Under the pieces are notes generated by a model. That model saw only the letters and a list, made by a program, of their open reading frames with translations, had not been told where the DNA came from and made no database searches. This document shows positions 33,811 through 43,432 of a stretch of DNA of 64,000 bases, piece by piece (the first letter of the stretch is position 1; each line of letters opens with the position of its first letter). Source of the DNA: Bog-756 sp963727075 (lineage in GTDB: Bacteria; Actinomycetota; Acidimicrobiia; Acidimicrobiales; RAAP-2). The translations under genes and the position numbers were made by a program. The stretch covers positions 1 to 64,000 of the forward strand of contig CAVSET010000002.1 in assembly GCA_963727075.1 (NCBI GenBank), in the 5' to 3' direction.

Positions 33811-36111
33811 ATGGCCAAGATCGAGTTCGGCGGGAAGATCGGTGATCACTGGCGCACCTCGGAACCGTGGTGGCCGCCTCTGCCCACGCCGCCCGACGGC
33901 GCGCCCAATGTGGTGCTCATCGTGCTTGACGACGTGGGGTTCGCCCAGCTCGGCTGCTACGGGTCCGATATCGACACCCCCGTCATCGACGGCCTTGCCG
34001 CGGACGGTATCCGGCTCGCGAACTTCCACACGACGGCACTCTGTTCTCCGACCCGCGCCTGCCTCCTCACGGGACGGAACCACCACCGCAGCGGCATGGG
34101 CCGCGTCGCCGACCTGGCCATCGGTTTCCCCGGGTACTGGGGCCGGCCTCCACGTGAGAACGGCTTCTTGTCCGAGATCCTCCGGGCCAACGGGTACGCA
34201 ACCTATGCCGTGGGCAAGTGGCACCTGAGCCCCGAAGGAGAGACCAACATGGCGGCGTCGCGGCTCACGTGGCCCCTCGGTCGTGGATTCGACCGCTGGT
34301 ACGGATTCCACGGCGGGGAGGCACACCAGTTCGCGCCCGCCCTCTACCACGACAACCACAGCGTCCGGCTAGGGCATGCTTTCGAGGACGGGTACCACCT
34401 GAGCGCCGACCTGGCCGATCGGACCATCGAGTTCCTCGGTGACCTGAGGGCCGTCGATGCGGAGCTGCCGTTCTTCCTCTATTTCGCCACTGGGGCCTGC
34501 CATTCACCCCACCATGCGCCAAAGGAATGGATCGAGCGGTACGCGGGTCACTTCGCCCAGGGGTGGGACAGCTGGCGCGAGAAGACCTTCGCCCGACAGC
34601 GCGCCATCGGCATCGTCTCCGAGGGCACCGAGCTCTCCCCCCGTCCTCCTTGGGTCCCGAGCTGGGACAGCCTCGACGAGCGCCAACGGGCGCTCGCGGA
34701 GCGGTTCATGGAGTGCTTCGCCGCCTACCTCTCCTACACGGACCAACAGATCGGGCGCGTGCTCGACTTCATCGCTGACCTCGGTGACGCGGACGACACG
34801 GTGGTCATCCTCGTGTCGGACAACGGCGCCAGCTCCGAAGGCGGCAGGGACGGCACCATCAACGAGGGCCGGCTGTCGAACTTCGAGAGTTCGGGCGTCG
34901 ACGAGATGTACCGGCGGATCGATGAGATCGGCGGCCCCCTGAGCCACAACAACTACCCCTGGGGATGGACCATGGCGGGGAACACGCCGTTCAAGCGTTG
35001 GAAGCGCGAGGTTCACGAAGGCGGCGTCGCGGATCCCTGCATCGTCCGGGTCCCCGCGTCGAGGCGATCCGGCGCGGGTGGGGTCCGCCGACAGTACGCC
35101 CACGCCATCGACATTCTGCCCACCGTGCTGGAGCTGGTCGGCATCGACCCGCCCCCCGAGATCGACGGGATCGCCCAGTCGCACCTCGACGGCACCAGCT
35201 TCACATACGTGCTCGACGAAGGCGGTGCGGACGAGCCCGGCCGGCATCGCACGCAACACTTCGAGATGCTCGGGTCGCGGGCGATCTATCACGACGGCTG
35301 GAAGGCGGTGACCTACCACCCGGTCGGGCCGGTCTACGACGACGGCCTACGGGCCAGTGCATCCTTCGACGACGACGTCTGGGAGCTCTACCACGTGGCC
35401 GAAGACGTGTCCGAGGTCCGCGACCGCGCCGCCGAATTCCCGGCGAAGGTGGCCGAGCTCGTGTCGCTGTGGTGGGAGGAAGCGAGACGCAATGACGTGC
35501 TCCCTCTCGATAACCGCGTACTCGAGGCGGTCGTCCACAAGCACGACAGACGGCGCCCCCAGCAGACCTACCGGTACTTCCAGGGCGGCGCCCAGGTGCC
35601 CGAGTGGGTGGCGGCCGACGTGCGCAACCGCTCCCACCGGATTTCTGTCACGGCCGAGATCCCCGATGGCGTCGTCCCATCGGGCGTGCTCCTCGCGCTC
35701 GGCTGCGCCATTGGCGGGTGGTCCCTGCACCTCCTCGACGGCCGGCTGCGCTACGTGCACAACTTGCACAGCCAGCGGCTCTACGCGGTTACCGCCGACA
35801 CGGTGCTCGCATCAGGCCCGCACCACCTCGAATTCCGGTTCGACAAGGACGAGGGCGCTGGTGGGCGGGCTGCCCTCGTCGTGGATGGACGCCCCGCGGG
35901 GGAGGCTGACATCAGGCGCTTCGCTCCGGTCACCTTCAACGAGGTCGGCATCGGTCTGACCTGCGGCTACGAGTGGGGCCCCTCGGTGGGCGGCGACTAC
36001 GAGGCGCCATTCGCGTTCAACGGCACCATCGTCCGCGCCGAGGTCACTGCGACAGGCCCGGTGCAGCGCGATCCGGTGGCGGAGGTGGCGGCGATTCTGG
36101 CGACCCAGTAG
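33811..36111 (+). CDS. Arylsulfatase family enzyme
   Basis: ATG at 33811 with CGGAGG upstream; 766 residues. The formylglycine motif is CSPTRACLLTG with C78, which a maturase would convert. NVVLIVLDDVGF supplies metal-binding aspartates; KWHLSP and VILVSDNGASSEGG are further active-site segments. The C-terminal 150 residues form a beta-rich domain also seen in long sulfatases. No signal peptide is visible, so it is probably cytoplasmic. It would hydrolyse sulfate esters; the substrate is unknown. The gene is bracketed by 250-bp direct repeats. Confidence 0.9.
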   Translation: MAKIEFGGKIGDHWRTSEPWWPPLPTPPDGAPNVVLIVLDDVGFAQLGCYGSDIDTPVIDGLAADGIRLANFHTTALCSPTRACLLTGRNHHRSGMGRVADLAIGFPGYWGRPPRENGFLSEILRANGYATYAVGKWHLSPEGETNMAASRLTWPLGRGFDRWYGFHGGEAHQFAPALYHDNHSVRLGHAFEDGYHLSADLADRTIEFLGDLRAVDAELPFFLYFATGACHSPHHAPKEWIERYAGHFAQGWDSWREKTFARQRAIGIVSEGTELSPRPPWVPSWDSLDERQRALAERFMECFAAYLSYTDQQIGRVLDFIADLGDADDTVVILVSDNGASSEGGRDGTINEGRLSNFESSGVDEMYRRIDEIGGPLSHNNYPWGWTMAGNTPFKRWKREVHEGGVADPCIVRVPASRRSGAGGVRRQYAHAIDILPTVLELVGIDPPPEIDGIAQSHLDGTSFTYVLDEGGADEPGRHRTQHFEMLGSRAIYHDGWKAVTYHPVGPVYDDGLRASASFDDDVWELYHVAEDVSEVRDRAAEFPAKVAELVSLWWEEARRNDVLPLDNRVLEAVVHKHDRRRPQQTYRYFQGGAQVPEWVAADVRNRSHRISVTAEIPDGVVPSGVLLALGCAIGGWSLHLLDGRLRYVHNLHSQRLYAVTADTVLASGPHHLEFRFDKDEGAGGRAALVVDGRPAGEADIRRFAPVTFNEVGIGLTCGYEWGPSVGGDYEAPFAFNGTIVRAEVTATGPVQRDPVAEVAAILATQ

Positions 36112-36227
36112 AGGTACGGGCGGTGATCGAAGCAGAAGGCGGGCGGGCGGTGTTCGCGGTTCTTCGGACGTGACGGGAAATGACCCCGTGGAGCTCCAAC
36201 TGGAGAGGACCCGGTCTTGCGCGCTCG

Positions 36228-36475
36228 GAGGGGTTCGAACATAGTCCCATCAGTTCTGCAGCCGACTCTGAGTCAAGCTGGTTGGCACCTGAATTCCACC
36301 GCAGACCAGGCGTTGCCGTCGCATCACCCCAGGTCAGCGGGCCAGGAGGGGTTCGAACATAGTCCCATAACCTCCACCGATGCTGTGAGTTTCACAACGT
36401 TTCGTTTCCCGGTTGATCGTGGTCTTCGGCCTTCGTCTTGCCAACCGGTCTAAATGGCCGTGTTCGAACCCCTAG
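36228..36475 (+). repeat. Direct repeat right of the sulfatase gene
   Basis: Same block order as 33345-33595: GGGGTTCGAACATAGTCCC, CCCCAGGTCAGCGGGCCAGGA, the box followed by AACCTCCACC, TTTCACAACG, and the inverted GTTCGAACCCCTA. The block before the inverted end also occurs at 12706-12850. Confidence 0.75.
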
Positions 36476-36669
36476 CTGTCGGTTGGATCGCAGCATATTG
36501 CCGCCGTTCGTGCCAGCCATGCGTTGGGCAGCCAGGAAGCCGTCGACCCGTACGCCATCTCGTTGGAACTGCCGTCGGATGGGGCGGACTGCCCATGTGA
36601 CCAGCAGCATCGGTCGCGCAGGTAGAGCTTCGGCAGGGGTTCGAAGGCCAGGACGGCGTGGCCGTCACC

Positions 36670-37821
36670 CTAACCTGCGGCAGACGGTCCGAGAACGACC
36701 GGAAGCTCCGACAGGCCTCGGAGCACGAGTCCATCGCCGTGCCCCCAATGCAACTCTCGGGTGCTGACCGCTAGGCGCACCTCGGGAAAGCGAGTGAACA
36801 GGGACGAGAGAGCCAGTCGGCCCTCCATCCGTGCTAGGGAAGCGCCCAGACAGTGGTGTATGCCGTGACCGAACGCGAGGTGTCGGCCTTCGTCCCGGTC
36901 GATGTCGAAGACCTCAGGGTTCGAGTAACGCGTGTGGTCACGATTGGCACCTGCAAGGCAGATAATCACCTGAGCATCCGATGGAATGGTGACACCGCTG
37001 ACCTCGATCGGCTCAATTGCGTATCGGAACGTCGAGTGCGGCACGGGAGCGTCGAAACGCAGGCTCTCGTCGACGACGTCGTCGATCCGTCCGGAGTCGG
37101 CTTGGAGCTTGGCAAGCTGGTCGGGGTGTTGCAGGAGAGCGACCACGGCGTTGCCAATCAGGCTTGTAGTTGTGTCGTGTCCGGCCACGATCAGCTGGAA
37201 AATGCTCGACATCAGCTCCTGCTGACTAAGGCGCTCCTCTCCGTCACGAGCGAGAATCAAGCTGCTCACGAGGTCCTCGCCAGGTGCTCGGCGCCTTGTC
37301 TCGACGAGCGCCACGAGCATGGCGATAACCGTGTCGGAGGCGGCCTTGGCCAACGCATACTCTTCGGGGCTCGTCGTGGGAACCAGCATCGCCTTGAGGC
37401 CTTTGCCCAGTGCCCGCCGATCCTCAACAGGCACGCCGAGCACCTCGCAGATGACCCTGAAGGGCAGCGGGAAGGCGAAGGTCGCCACCAGATCGACCCG
37501 ACTCGTCGGGGAGTGCACAGCGAGGCCCTCCAGAAGCTCGTCAACGATCGTCTGGATGTGTGGGCGCAACGCCTCAACGGTGCGCGGCGTGAACGCCGAC
37601 GACACCAGCCGTCGCAATCGGGTGTGATCGGGCGGGTCGACGCCCAGCATATGGCGGGCGAGTGCCGGACCTGGGAGGCCTTCGGCGATGACAGCCGAGC
37701 CGGTGGCCATTGCGGCATGCATGTCCTTGGACAGACGATGATCGCTGAGAGCCGAGCGAGCCTCGTCATGGCCGATAATCAACCAGGCCTCGTGTCCGTC
37801 GGCGAGAGTGACCGGGTGCAC
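36670..37821 (-). CDS. Cytochrome P450
   Basis: 383 residues from GTG 37821. The I-helix motif is IVAGHDTTTS, K-helix ESLRF (E--R), and the heme-binding loop FGHGIHHCLGASLAR with the ligand cysteine at about 324. Homology continues upstream of the GTG (NRDDPFPLFTDVRRVGPV) for some 30 codons, but that frame has no ATG, GTG or TTG after its upstream stop, so the true start is lost or lies behind a frame error. It is a bacterial soluble P450 needing a separate ferredoxin; none lies nearby. The substrate is unknown. Confidence 0.88.
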   Translation of the reverse strand: MHPVTLADGHEAWLIIGHDEARSALSDHRLSKDMHAAMATGSAVIAEGLPGPALARHMLGVDPPDHTRLRRLVSSAFTPRTVEALRPHIQTIVDELLEGLAVHSPTSRVDLVATFAFPLPFRVICEVLGVPVEDRRALGKGLKAMLVPTTSPEEYALAKAASDTVIAMLVALVETRRRAPGEDLVSSLILARDGEERLSQQELMSSIFQLIVAGHDTTTSLIGNAVVALLQHPDQLAKLQADSGRIDDVVDESLRFDAPVPHSTFRYAIEPIEVSGVTIPSDAQVIICLAGANRDHTRYSNPEVFDIDRDEGRHLAFGHGIHHCLGASLARMEGRLALSSLFTRFPEVRLAVSTRELHWGHGDGLVLRGLSELPVVLGPSAAG

Positions 37822-38146
37822 CGGGCCGACCCGACGAACATCGGTGAACAGTGGGAAGGGGTCGTCCCGGTTGTATCCACCCCAGGTTGCGAGCAGGTTG
37901 GCCGTTTCCGCTACCCTCCGTATCGTGCGCCTCGAGCGCTCGTGGGTTTAGACGCCACCGACGTCCGAAGCTGCGCCCTTCCTCATGCGCTGTGTCGTTT
38001 CGTCCTGATCACAGGGTATGGACGCGGGACCGGTGGGTCATGAGGCGTTCACCCCACAAAGCCCCACGCGCCGTCTACGAGCTCATCGAGGGTGCGGCAG
38101 CGGTTTTCCTGCGATTGACCGATAGACACTTGGCTAGGGACGAGTG
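37822..38146. other. Stretch with the P450 N-terminal extension
   Basis: Holds the start-less P450 N-terminal codons (about 37822-37925); the rest shows no supported gene. Confidence 0.45.
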
Positions 38147-39709
38147 TCAGCCGACCGAGATCCTCGATGCACCGACGAGGCCGCGCGCCATGGCCTCCAT
38201 GGCCGCCCCAGCACGGTTGGATACTCCGAGCTTGGTGTAGATGTGCTCGACGTGGTTCCCCACAGTCTTGGGGCTGATATCGAGCCGGTGGGCAATACTC
38301 TTGTTGGGCAAACCCTCTGCCAGCAGGGCGAGCACCTCGCTCTCGCGGGCGGTGAGGCCGGCAGGACCCCCGGCACGGGCCTTGCCGGCGGCGTGTCCCG
38401 CGGCCCCCAGCACCGCGTCGACAGCGGCCGAGTCGAGTCGTCCCGCCTTTGCCTCGGCTCGCACAAGGCTGGCGGCCTCGTCCTGGTCGAACGCACCACG
38501 GTGGGGACGAGGCTCGAGCATCGCCTGATAGACGTCGGCCGCCGCGAGTAGGCGCGCTGGGACCGACAGCATGGCTGCGCCCACGCCGCGGTGGTAGCCC
38601 GAGCCGTCCACCCTCTCGTGGTGAGTGGCGGCGAGGAGCCCGATGCGCCGCAGCGGCTCCGGGCGGCTGAAGATCCGCTCGACGTAGTAGACGTGTAGCC
38701 GCATGCGCTCGAGGTCGCTGGTGGTGAGCGGTCCGGCCTTGTCCCAAATAGTGCCCGGCACGCCGAAGCGCCCGACGTCGTGGACCAGAGCGGCGCGCCT
38801 GGCCAGACGGGTCTCGGCGGCCGGGATGGCAAGGAACGATGCAGCCTGCGCCACGAGTGCTGCCGTCCCCCGCCCATGGCCGGCAAAGTAGGGGCAGCGC
38901 AGGTCGCAGAAGTCGGCGATGGCCTCCAGCGCGTGGTCGAGCTCGTGCTCGCTGAGGGCGGGGCGGGCACTCGGCTCGATGGCGAGCAGGCCTTCAAAGG
39001 GGTCGTCGGCCAACTCCTCGAACAGCGAAGCCGGATCGACCGCCACTGCGTCGACCACCGCCGGGTCGAAGTGGGTGCTGCGCCGCGAACGCGTCACCTC
39101 CACGGCGGCGTCGACTCCGGAGGTGCGCTCGAAGAGCTCGCATGCCTCGGCGACGTGGGCGATGCGGGCCGACAGGGCAAGACCCTCGCCCGCCAGGTCG
39201 CGGGGCACCCCTTTGCCGTCCCATCGGGCGTAGGCCTGCTCGACGCCGGCCCGGACGTCGGGGCCGAGCTGCAGACGATCCGCCAGTACGCCGGCGGCCG
39301 AGCAGTGGTTGGCCATCTGGGCGAGCATGCTGCGTCCGCTGGTCGCCATGAAGGCCGCCGCCTGGCGGACCCGCTCCAAGGCTGAGCCGCCCGACCCGGC
39401 GCGCCGGAGCATGAAGACCATCGCCGGGAACCCGGCCAGGTCGAGCTCGAGGGCCTGGGACCGGAAGTCGATGTCGTCCCCGAAGAGGGCGCTTGCCTCG
39501 TTGCCGTACACGGGACAGCCGACGTAGGTGAGGATGCTCACGTCGTAGAGGGTCGCGAGCTCGTCGGGCTCGAGGCCGAGACGATCACCCAGGCGCATCG
39601 CGATGCGAGCGGAGCGCAGCATGTGCTCGGGGGGCTGGCCGAATCCCAGGTCGGTGGCGAGCGACAGTGCCATGAGCAGGTCAGTGAGCCGGACCCCGGA
39701 ATCGGACAT
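38147..39709 (-). CDS. HD-domain phosphohydrolase with LuxR-type C-terminal DNA-binding domain
   Basis: 520 residues. The HD motif is ALVHDVGRFG (H310, D311), and ATHHERVDGSGYH (about 361-373) matches the HD-GYP signature except that the final proline is histidine. The LuxR/GerE helix-turn-helix is at about 452-505 (LTARESEVLALLAEGLPNKSIAHRL, VGNHVEHIYTKLG). The N-terminal half repeats an HD-like helical fold without full ligands. A cyclic-di-GMP or nucleotide-responsive regulator is inferred. It is divergent from the three-gene operon at 39871, a plausible target. Confidence 0.85.
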   Translation of the reverse strand: MSDSGVRLTDLLMALSLATDLGFGQPPEHMLRSARIAMRLGDRLGLEPDELATLYDVSILTYVGCPVYGNEASALFGDDIDFRSQALELDLAGFPAMVFMLRRAGSGGSALERVRQAAAFMATSGRSMLAQMANHCSAAGVLADRLQLGPDVRAGVEQAYARWDGKGVPRDLAGEGLALSARIAHVAEACELFERTSGVDAAVEVTRSRRSTHFDPAVVDAVAVDPASLFEELADDPFEGLLAIEPSARPALSEHELDHALEAIADFCDLRCPYFAGHGRGTAALVAQAASFLAIPAAETRLARRAALVHDVGRFGVPGTIWDKAGPLTTSDLERMRLHVYYVERIFSRPEPLRRIGLLAATHHERVDGSGYHRGVGAAMLSVPARLLAAADVYQAMLEPRPHRGAFDQDEAASLVRAEAKAGRLDSAAVDAVLGAAGHAAGKARAGGPAGLTARESEVLALLAEGLPNKSIAHRLDISPKTVGNHVEHIYTKLGVSNRAGAAMEAMARGLVGASRISVG

Positions 39710-39870
39710 GCAGGGACCTTAGTTTTCCCCCGACGCACCAGCTGGGGATCTCAGCTCGCAGCTCTGGGGTGAATGCCTCATGTCCCGACGCCCGCCCGCC
39801 CGTACCCTTCAATCACGGACCAGAAGCGGGAGCCGCCCGCTGGTCGAGGAGATGAAAGGGGCGAGCAGTC

Positions 39871-40152
39871 ATGCCCAAGTATGTGATTGAGCGGACGGTA
39901 CCCGGCGTCGGCCAGATGGACACCGGCGCCCTGGCACAGATCGCCGGCAAGTCCAACGAGGTGCTCGGCACTTTGGCGCCGGACATTCAATGGCTCCACA
40001 GCTACGTCAGCGACGACAGGATCACCTGCGTCTACATCGCGGCCAACGAGAAGATCATCCATGAGCACGGCCGCTGCGGAGGTTTCCCGATCGACGCCGT
40101 GTACCGGGTCAGCGCCGTCATCGATCCGACCACGGCTGAGGTGACCCGATGA
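39871..40152 (+). CDS. DUF4242 family small protein
   Basis: 93 residues starting MPKYVIERTVPGVGQM; a GGGGCGAG stretch lies upstream. WLHSYVSDDRITCVYIAANE is typical of DUF4242, small ferredoxin-fold proteins also called nickel-binding family. Its stop overlaps the next start (ATGA), so it is the first gene of a coupled operon. Confidence 0.82.
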   Translation: MPKYVIERTVPGVGQMDTGALAQIAGKSNEVLGTLAPDIQWLHSYVSDDRITCVYIAANEKIIHEHGRCGGFPIDAVYRVSAVIDPTTAEVTR

Positions 40153-40511
40153 GTCGGGCCGCCGTCAGCCTGACCACAGGCCTCGAGGACCCCGAGAAGG
40201 TCACCGTGGCGCTCCTGGTGGCAGTCGGTGCCGCCGAGGCCGGCCGGCCCACGCTCATGTTCCTGACCAAGGAAGCGGTGCGCCTCGCCACTGGGGGCGT
40301 AGCAACCGGGATCGCCTGCGATGGCTGCCCGAGCCTGCCCGACCTCATGAAGCGTTACGAGGCAGCAGGTGGCGAACTGCTCGTCTGTCCGATCTGCTTC
40401 AACTCCCGCAGTCTCGACGACGCCACCCTGCTGCCCACCGCTCGCTTGGGCGGGTCGGTGCAGCTGTGGGAGTGGATCGGCGACGACAATACCGTAAGCT
40501 TCAGCTACTGA
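40149..40511 (+). CDS. DsrE family protein
   Basis: 120 residues, starting in ATGA overlap with the preceding gene. AAVSLTTGLEDPEKVTVALLVAVGAAEAG and LMFLTKEAVRLATGG match the DsrE/DsrF-like fold. Cysteines in IACDGCPSLPD and LLVCPICFNSR occupy positions where sulfur-relay members carry active thiols. It probably binds or transfers a small ligand or sulfane sulfur; this is an inference. Confidence 0.8.
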   Translation: MSRAAVSLTTGLEDPEKVTVALLVAVGAAEAGRPTLMFLTKEAVRLATGGVATGIACDGCPSLPDLMKRYEAAGGELLVCPICFNSRSLDDATLLPTARLGGSVQLWEWIGDDNTVSFSY

Positions 40512-40518
40512 GTTCGTC

Positions 40519-40884
40519 ATGGAGCTCGGTGGGAACTTTGCCCGGGCATTGGCGGCCAAGGACGTTGCCGGGCTCAAAGGCGTTCTGGTCCCTGAGGTCG
40601 ACTTCAAGGCGATGACGCCGGGCCGGTTCTGGGAGGCGGAGCGCGCCGACGAGGTGGTCGACGACATTGTCCTCGGACACTGGTTCCAGCCGACTGATGA
40701 CATCGAGGCACTCGAGCATCTCGAGACGTCGTCGGTGGGAAACTGCCAGCGCGTCGCCTACCGCATGAGGGTCCGGAGGGACGAGGATGTCTTCCTGGTC
40801 GAGCAACAGGCCTATTTCGACGTCGAGGGAGACCGCATCAGCTGGCTACGGATCATGTGCGCCGGGTACCAGCCACAGCCCTGA
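40519..40884 (+). CDS. SnoaL-like/NTF2-fold protein
   Basis: 121 residues, 7 bases after the DsrE gene. MELGGNFARALAAKDVAGLKGVLVPEVDFKAMTPGRFWEA and ISWLRIMCAGYQP fit the cone-shaped NTF2-like fold. No catalytic residues are obvious. Third gene of the DUF4242-DsrE operon. Confidence 0.75.
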   Translation: MELGGNFARALAAKDVAGLKGVLVPEVDFKAMTPGRFWEAERADEVVDDIVLGHWFQPTDDIEALEHLETSSVGNCQRVAYRMRVRRDEDVFLVEQQAYFDVEGDRISWLRIMCAGYQPQP

Positions 40885-41053
40885 GCTATTGGTAGGCGGT
40901 CGCCAGTAGGCCCTTGGTGCAGGGCGAAACGGGCTTGGGACACGCTGTTGTGACTCCCGGTCGGCTCCGACATGTGTTTGCGTCAACGAGCCGTCGGCCG
41001 AGGGCCGGTCGGGTGGCGCTTACACAAAGCGCTTCGGCTTGCGCCCGGGAGTT

Positions 41054-42109
41054 CTAAGGACGCCCCTCGAAGACGAGGTTGAACGGGGTCTCGGTGGCTC
41101 TGCGAAACGAGGAGAATCCGGCCGCTTCCGCCACCTCTGAGAGCCGGCTCTCGCCGGCCTGGGCCCCGAGCCCGGCACCCACCTCCTGGGACAACGACGC
41201 TGGTGTACAGATCAGCGTCGATGCCGAGTAGAAGACCCGACCGATGGGGTTGAGGTTGTCGCCAACGTCGTCGTTGGCGAACGGCTCGACCAGCAGCCAG
41301 TGTCCATCCGCCTTGAGCGACTGGCGCGTGTAGCTGGCCGCGCCGACAGGATCACCCATGTCGTGCAGGCAGTCGAAGTGACACACCATGTCATAACCCG
41401 AGCCCGGGTACTCTTTGGCCGTGCCGACCTCAAAGTGGACGCGGTCAGCAACTCCAGCCGCCGCCGCCTCCTGGTTGGCGTGTCGGATCGACGGCTCGTG
41501 GTAATCGAAGCCCCAGAACTCCGAATTGGGGTACGCGGTCGCCATGATGGTTGTCGACGCGCCGTAGCCGCAGCCGACGTCGGCCACCTTGGCTCCCGCA
41601 CGTAGCTTGGCGTCAGCGCCATCGAGGGCGGGAATCCAGGACTGAACCAAGTTGGCTGCGTACCCCGGCCGGAAAAACCGCTCTGTCCCTTGGAACAGAT
41701 CGGGGTCGTGCTCATGCCAGCCGATGCCGTCACCGGTGCGAAAGGCGTCCACGGCCTTGGGAACAATGCGCGTGGCCGCCATCATCGCTTGGAATCCGCC
41801 TATCACATACGCCGGACTGGTCTCGTCGGCTAGGGCGATGGCCTGCTCCTCGTTAAGCTCGTAGCGGCCACCGCCCGCATAGTCGATGTACCCGGCCGCA
41901 GCGAGACCGCTGGCCCATTCGCGCACGTAACGCTCGGTGGTGCCGGTCTTCTGGGCCAATTCGGTTGGGGTTACCGCTCCGGCTGCGACCATCGCTGTAA
42001 ACAGACCCAGCTTGTCGCCTACGTTTATCAGAGCACCGGTCAGGATGGACCCGAAGTCCCCCACTGCCTGGTGCACGTAGCCCATTAGCTTCTCTTCGTT
42101 GACCGTCAT
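41054..42109 (-). CDS. Rv2258c-like SAM-dependent methyltransferase
   Basis: ATG at 42109 follows GGAGGTGGGGAG; 351 residues. An N-terminal winged-helix segment (LGLFTAMVAAGAVTPTELAQKTGTTERYVREW) serves dimerisation in this family. The methyltransferase core has VADVGCGYGASTTIMA (motif I), FWGFDYHEPSIRHAN and CHFDCLHDMGDP. No product can be named; characterised relatives methylate small molecules. It stands alone, upstream of a cassette site. Confidence 0.87.
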   Translation of the reverse strand: MTVNEEKLMGYVHQAVGDFGSILTGALINVGDKLGLFTAMVAAGAVTPTELAQKTGTTERYVREWASGLAAAGYIDYAGGGRYELNEEQAIALADETSPAYVIGGFQAMMAATRIVPKAVDAFRTGDGIGWHEHDPDLFQGTERFFRPGYAANLVQSWIPALDGADAKLRAGAKVADVGCGYGASTTIMATAYPNSEFWGFDYHEPSIRHANQEAAAAGVADRVHFEVGTAKEYPGSGYDMVCHFDCLHDMGDPVGAASYTRQSLKADGHWLLVEPFANDDVGDNLNPIGRVFYSASTLICTPASLSQEVGAGLGAQAGESRLSEVAEAAGFSSFRRATETPFNLVFEGRP

Positions 42110-42316
42110 CTCCCCACCTCCTGTGGAGTCGAGCGCCGCCTGGCACAAGCGTATTCCCCTCAATACGTGCCCGCTCGCCCAACGACCCAGGCTCGGCAGG
42201 GCGGGCTATCCGCCCTCTTGCACCTGGATCGCGGGCGATCCCGGACGGTTGGGCTCACGGACCCACCGTCCGGTCACCCGGACATCGTCAGGTGCTGTCA
42301 TCGATGCGGCTCTATG
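42110..42316. other. Intergenic stretch
   Basis: Upstream region of the methyltransferase gene; no gene seen. Confidence 0.45.
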
Positions 42317-42372
42317 ACTGTCCCTATTGCCGGGAGTGGGGCGCTTATTGAGATCTCAGTTACGGAGGCCGG
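42317..42372 (+). repeat. Cassette site, long form
   Basis: ACTGTCCCTATTGCCGGG, AGTGGGGCGCTTATTGAG, ATCTCAGTTACGGAGG. Closely similar to the sites at 205 and 5981. Points right. Confidence 0.75.
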
Positions 42373-42702
42373 GAAGGTACTCAGCTTATGAAGCTGCGGA
42401 TTCGACCTAGCCACCTCAGCTGAGGAGTCTGAGCCCGCTGCGCTTCACGAGAGGGGTCCTATTCAGGCATGCCAGCACAGTCGACCGCTGACCCGACCGC
42501 AAAGGCGAATGCCTCAGCTGAGTGGATCCGCCAGTTCGATCGGCAGGTCGGCAGGTCGGCAATCCGCCTTACGTGGTTCGGGGTACCCTCAGATGGCACC
42601 GGCGCGGTATGTCGGGCAGAGTGGCACCCGATCGCGCACGACAGCGAGCTTCGAATCAGGATGGCACACAATTGTGCGACCTCCCAACGAGAGGACCCAG
42701 CG

Positions 42703-43284
42703 ATGGTTGACAGAGAAGACCCACCAGCAGTCGGGACATTCCAGTCGAGAGAGGACGGACAGCTCCACTTCACTCCGGAGACCGCGGCATCGACCTTTCC
42801 TGTGACCGCCCCCACCGACGCCACGCCGCTCGAGGAGGACGAGCCGGAAGGTGTGATTCCCCCGAGCCCGCTCTGGGCAATGAAGGACCGTCGGCACGAG
42901 CAATGGCCACACCTCTTCGGGCATCCGGACCGCATCCGGGCTTGTGTTGGCACTGGTGATGCGGCTGTCTATGTCATCGACGACGGCAAGCGGCACTGCA
43001 TGATCGGTCGCCGCGTTGGGGAGACAGCGGACGGGTGCACCTACAGCCTCACTGCCCGGGTTTCTAAAGAAACCTACGAGTCGCTTGCCTCAGGTGCCAC
43101 CGACGGGAAGCAGGCCTTCTTGGCGAGTGTTGACGCCGGGCTTAGTGGCATTGTCGAGGCGCCGGGCGTCTCCAATGTCTTCGACGTCGACTTCTATCAG
43201 CACCCCGAGGACATCCCCGTCGAGTACCTGCCGCCAGCACCCTTCATCGGGTTCGCTAACGATCTTCCTACTGCGGACCGCTGA
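42703..43284 (+). CDS. Hypothetical acidic protein
   Basis: 193 residues from ATG 42703 (AGAGGA upstream); the frame is open further upstream to 42469, where an alternative start exists. There is no signal or membrane segment. RACVGTGDAAVYVIDDGKRHCMIGRRVG and the C-terminal FDVDFYQHPEDIPVEYLPP stand out. No family was recognised. Confidence 0.5.
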   Translation: MVDREDPPAVGTFQSREDGQLHFTPETAASTFPVTAPTDATPLEEDEPEGVIPPSPLWAMKDRRHEQWPHLFGHPDRIRACVGTGDAAVYVIDDGKRHCMIGRRVGETADGCTYSLTARVSKETYESLASGATDGKQAFLASVDAGLSGIVEAPGVSNVFDVDFYQHPEDIPVEYLPPAPFIGFANDLPTADR

Positions 43285-43432
43285 TCACGGACCTGGGCGG
43301 GGCAGTTCTCCGCTGTGCGACGATAGGTCTGGTCGGCATCCCTGCAACTCCACAGCGCGCCTCAGCTGCTCAAGCTGTGACGCTCACATCGTTGATGATG
43401 TCGAAGGATGCGTATCCCGCAGATCGGGTCCC

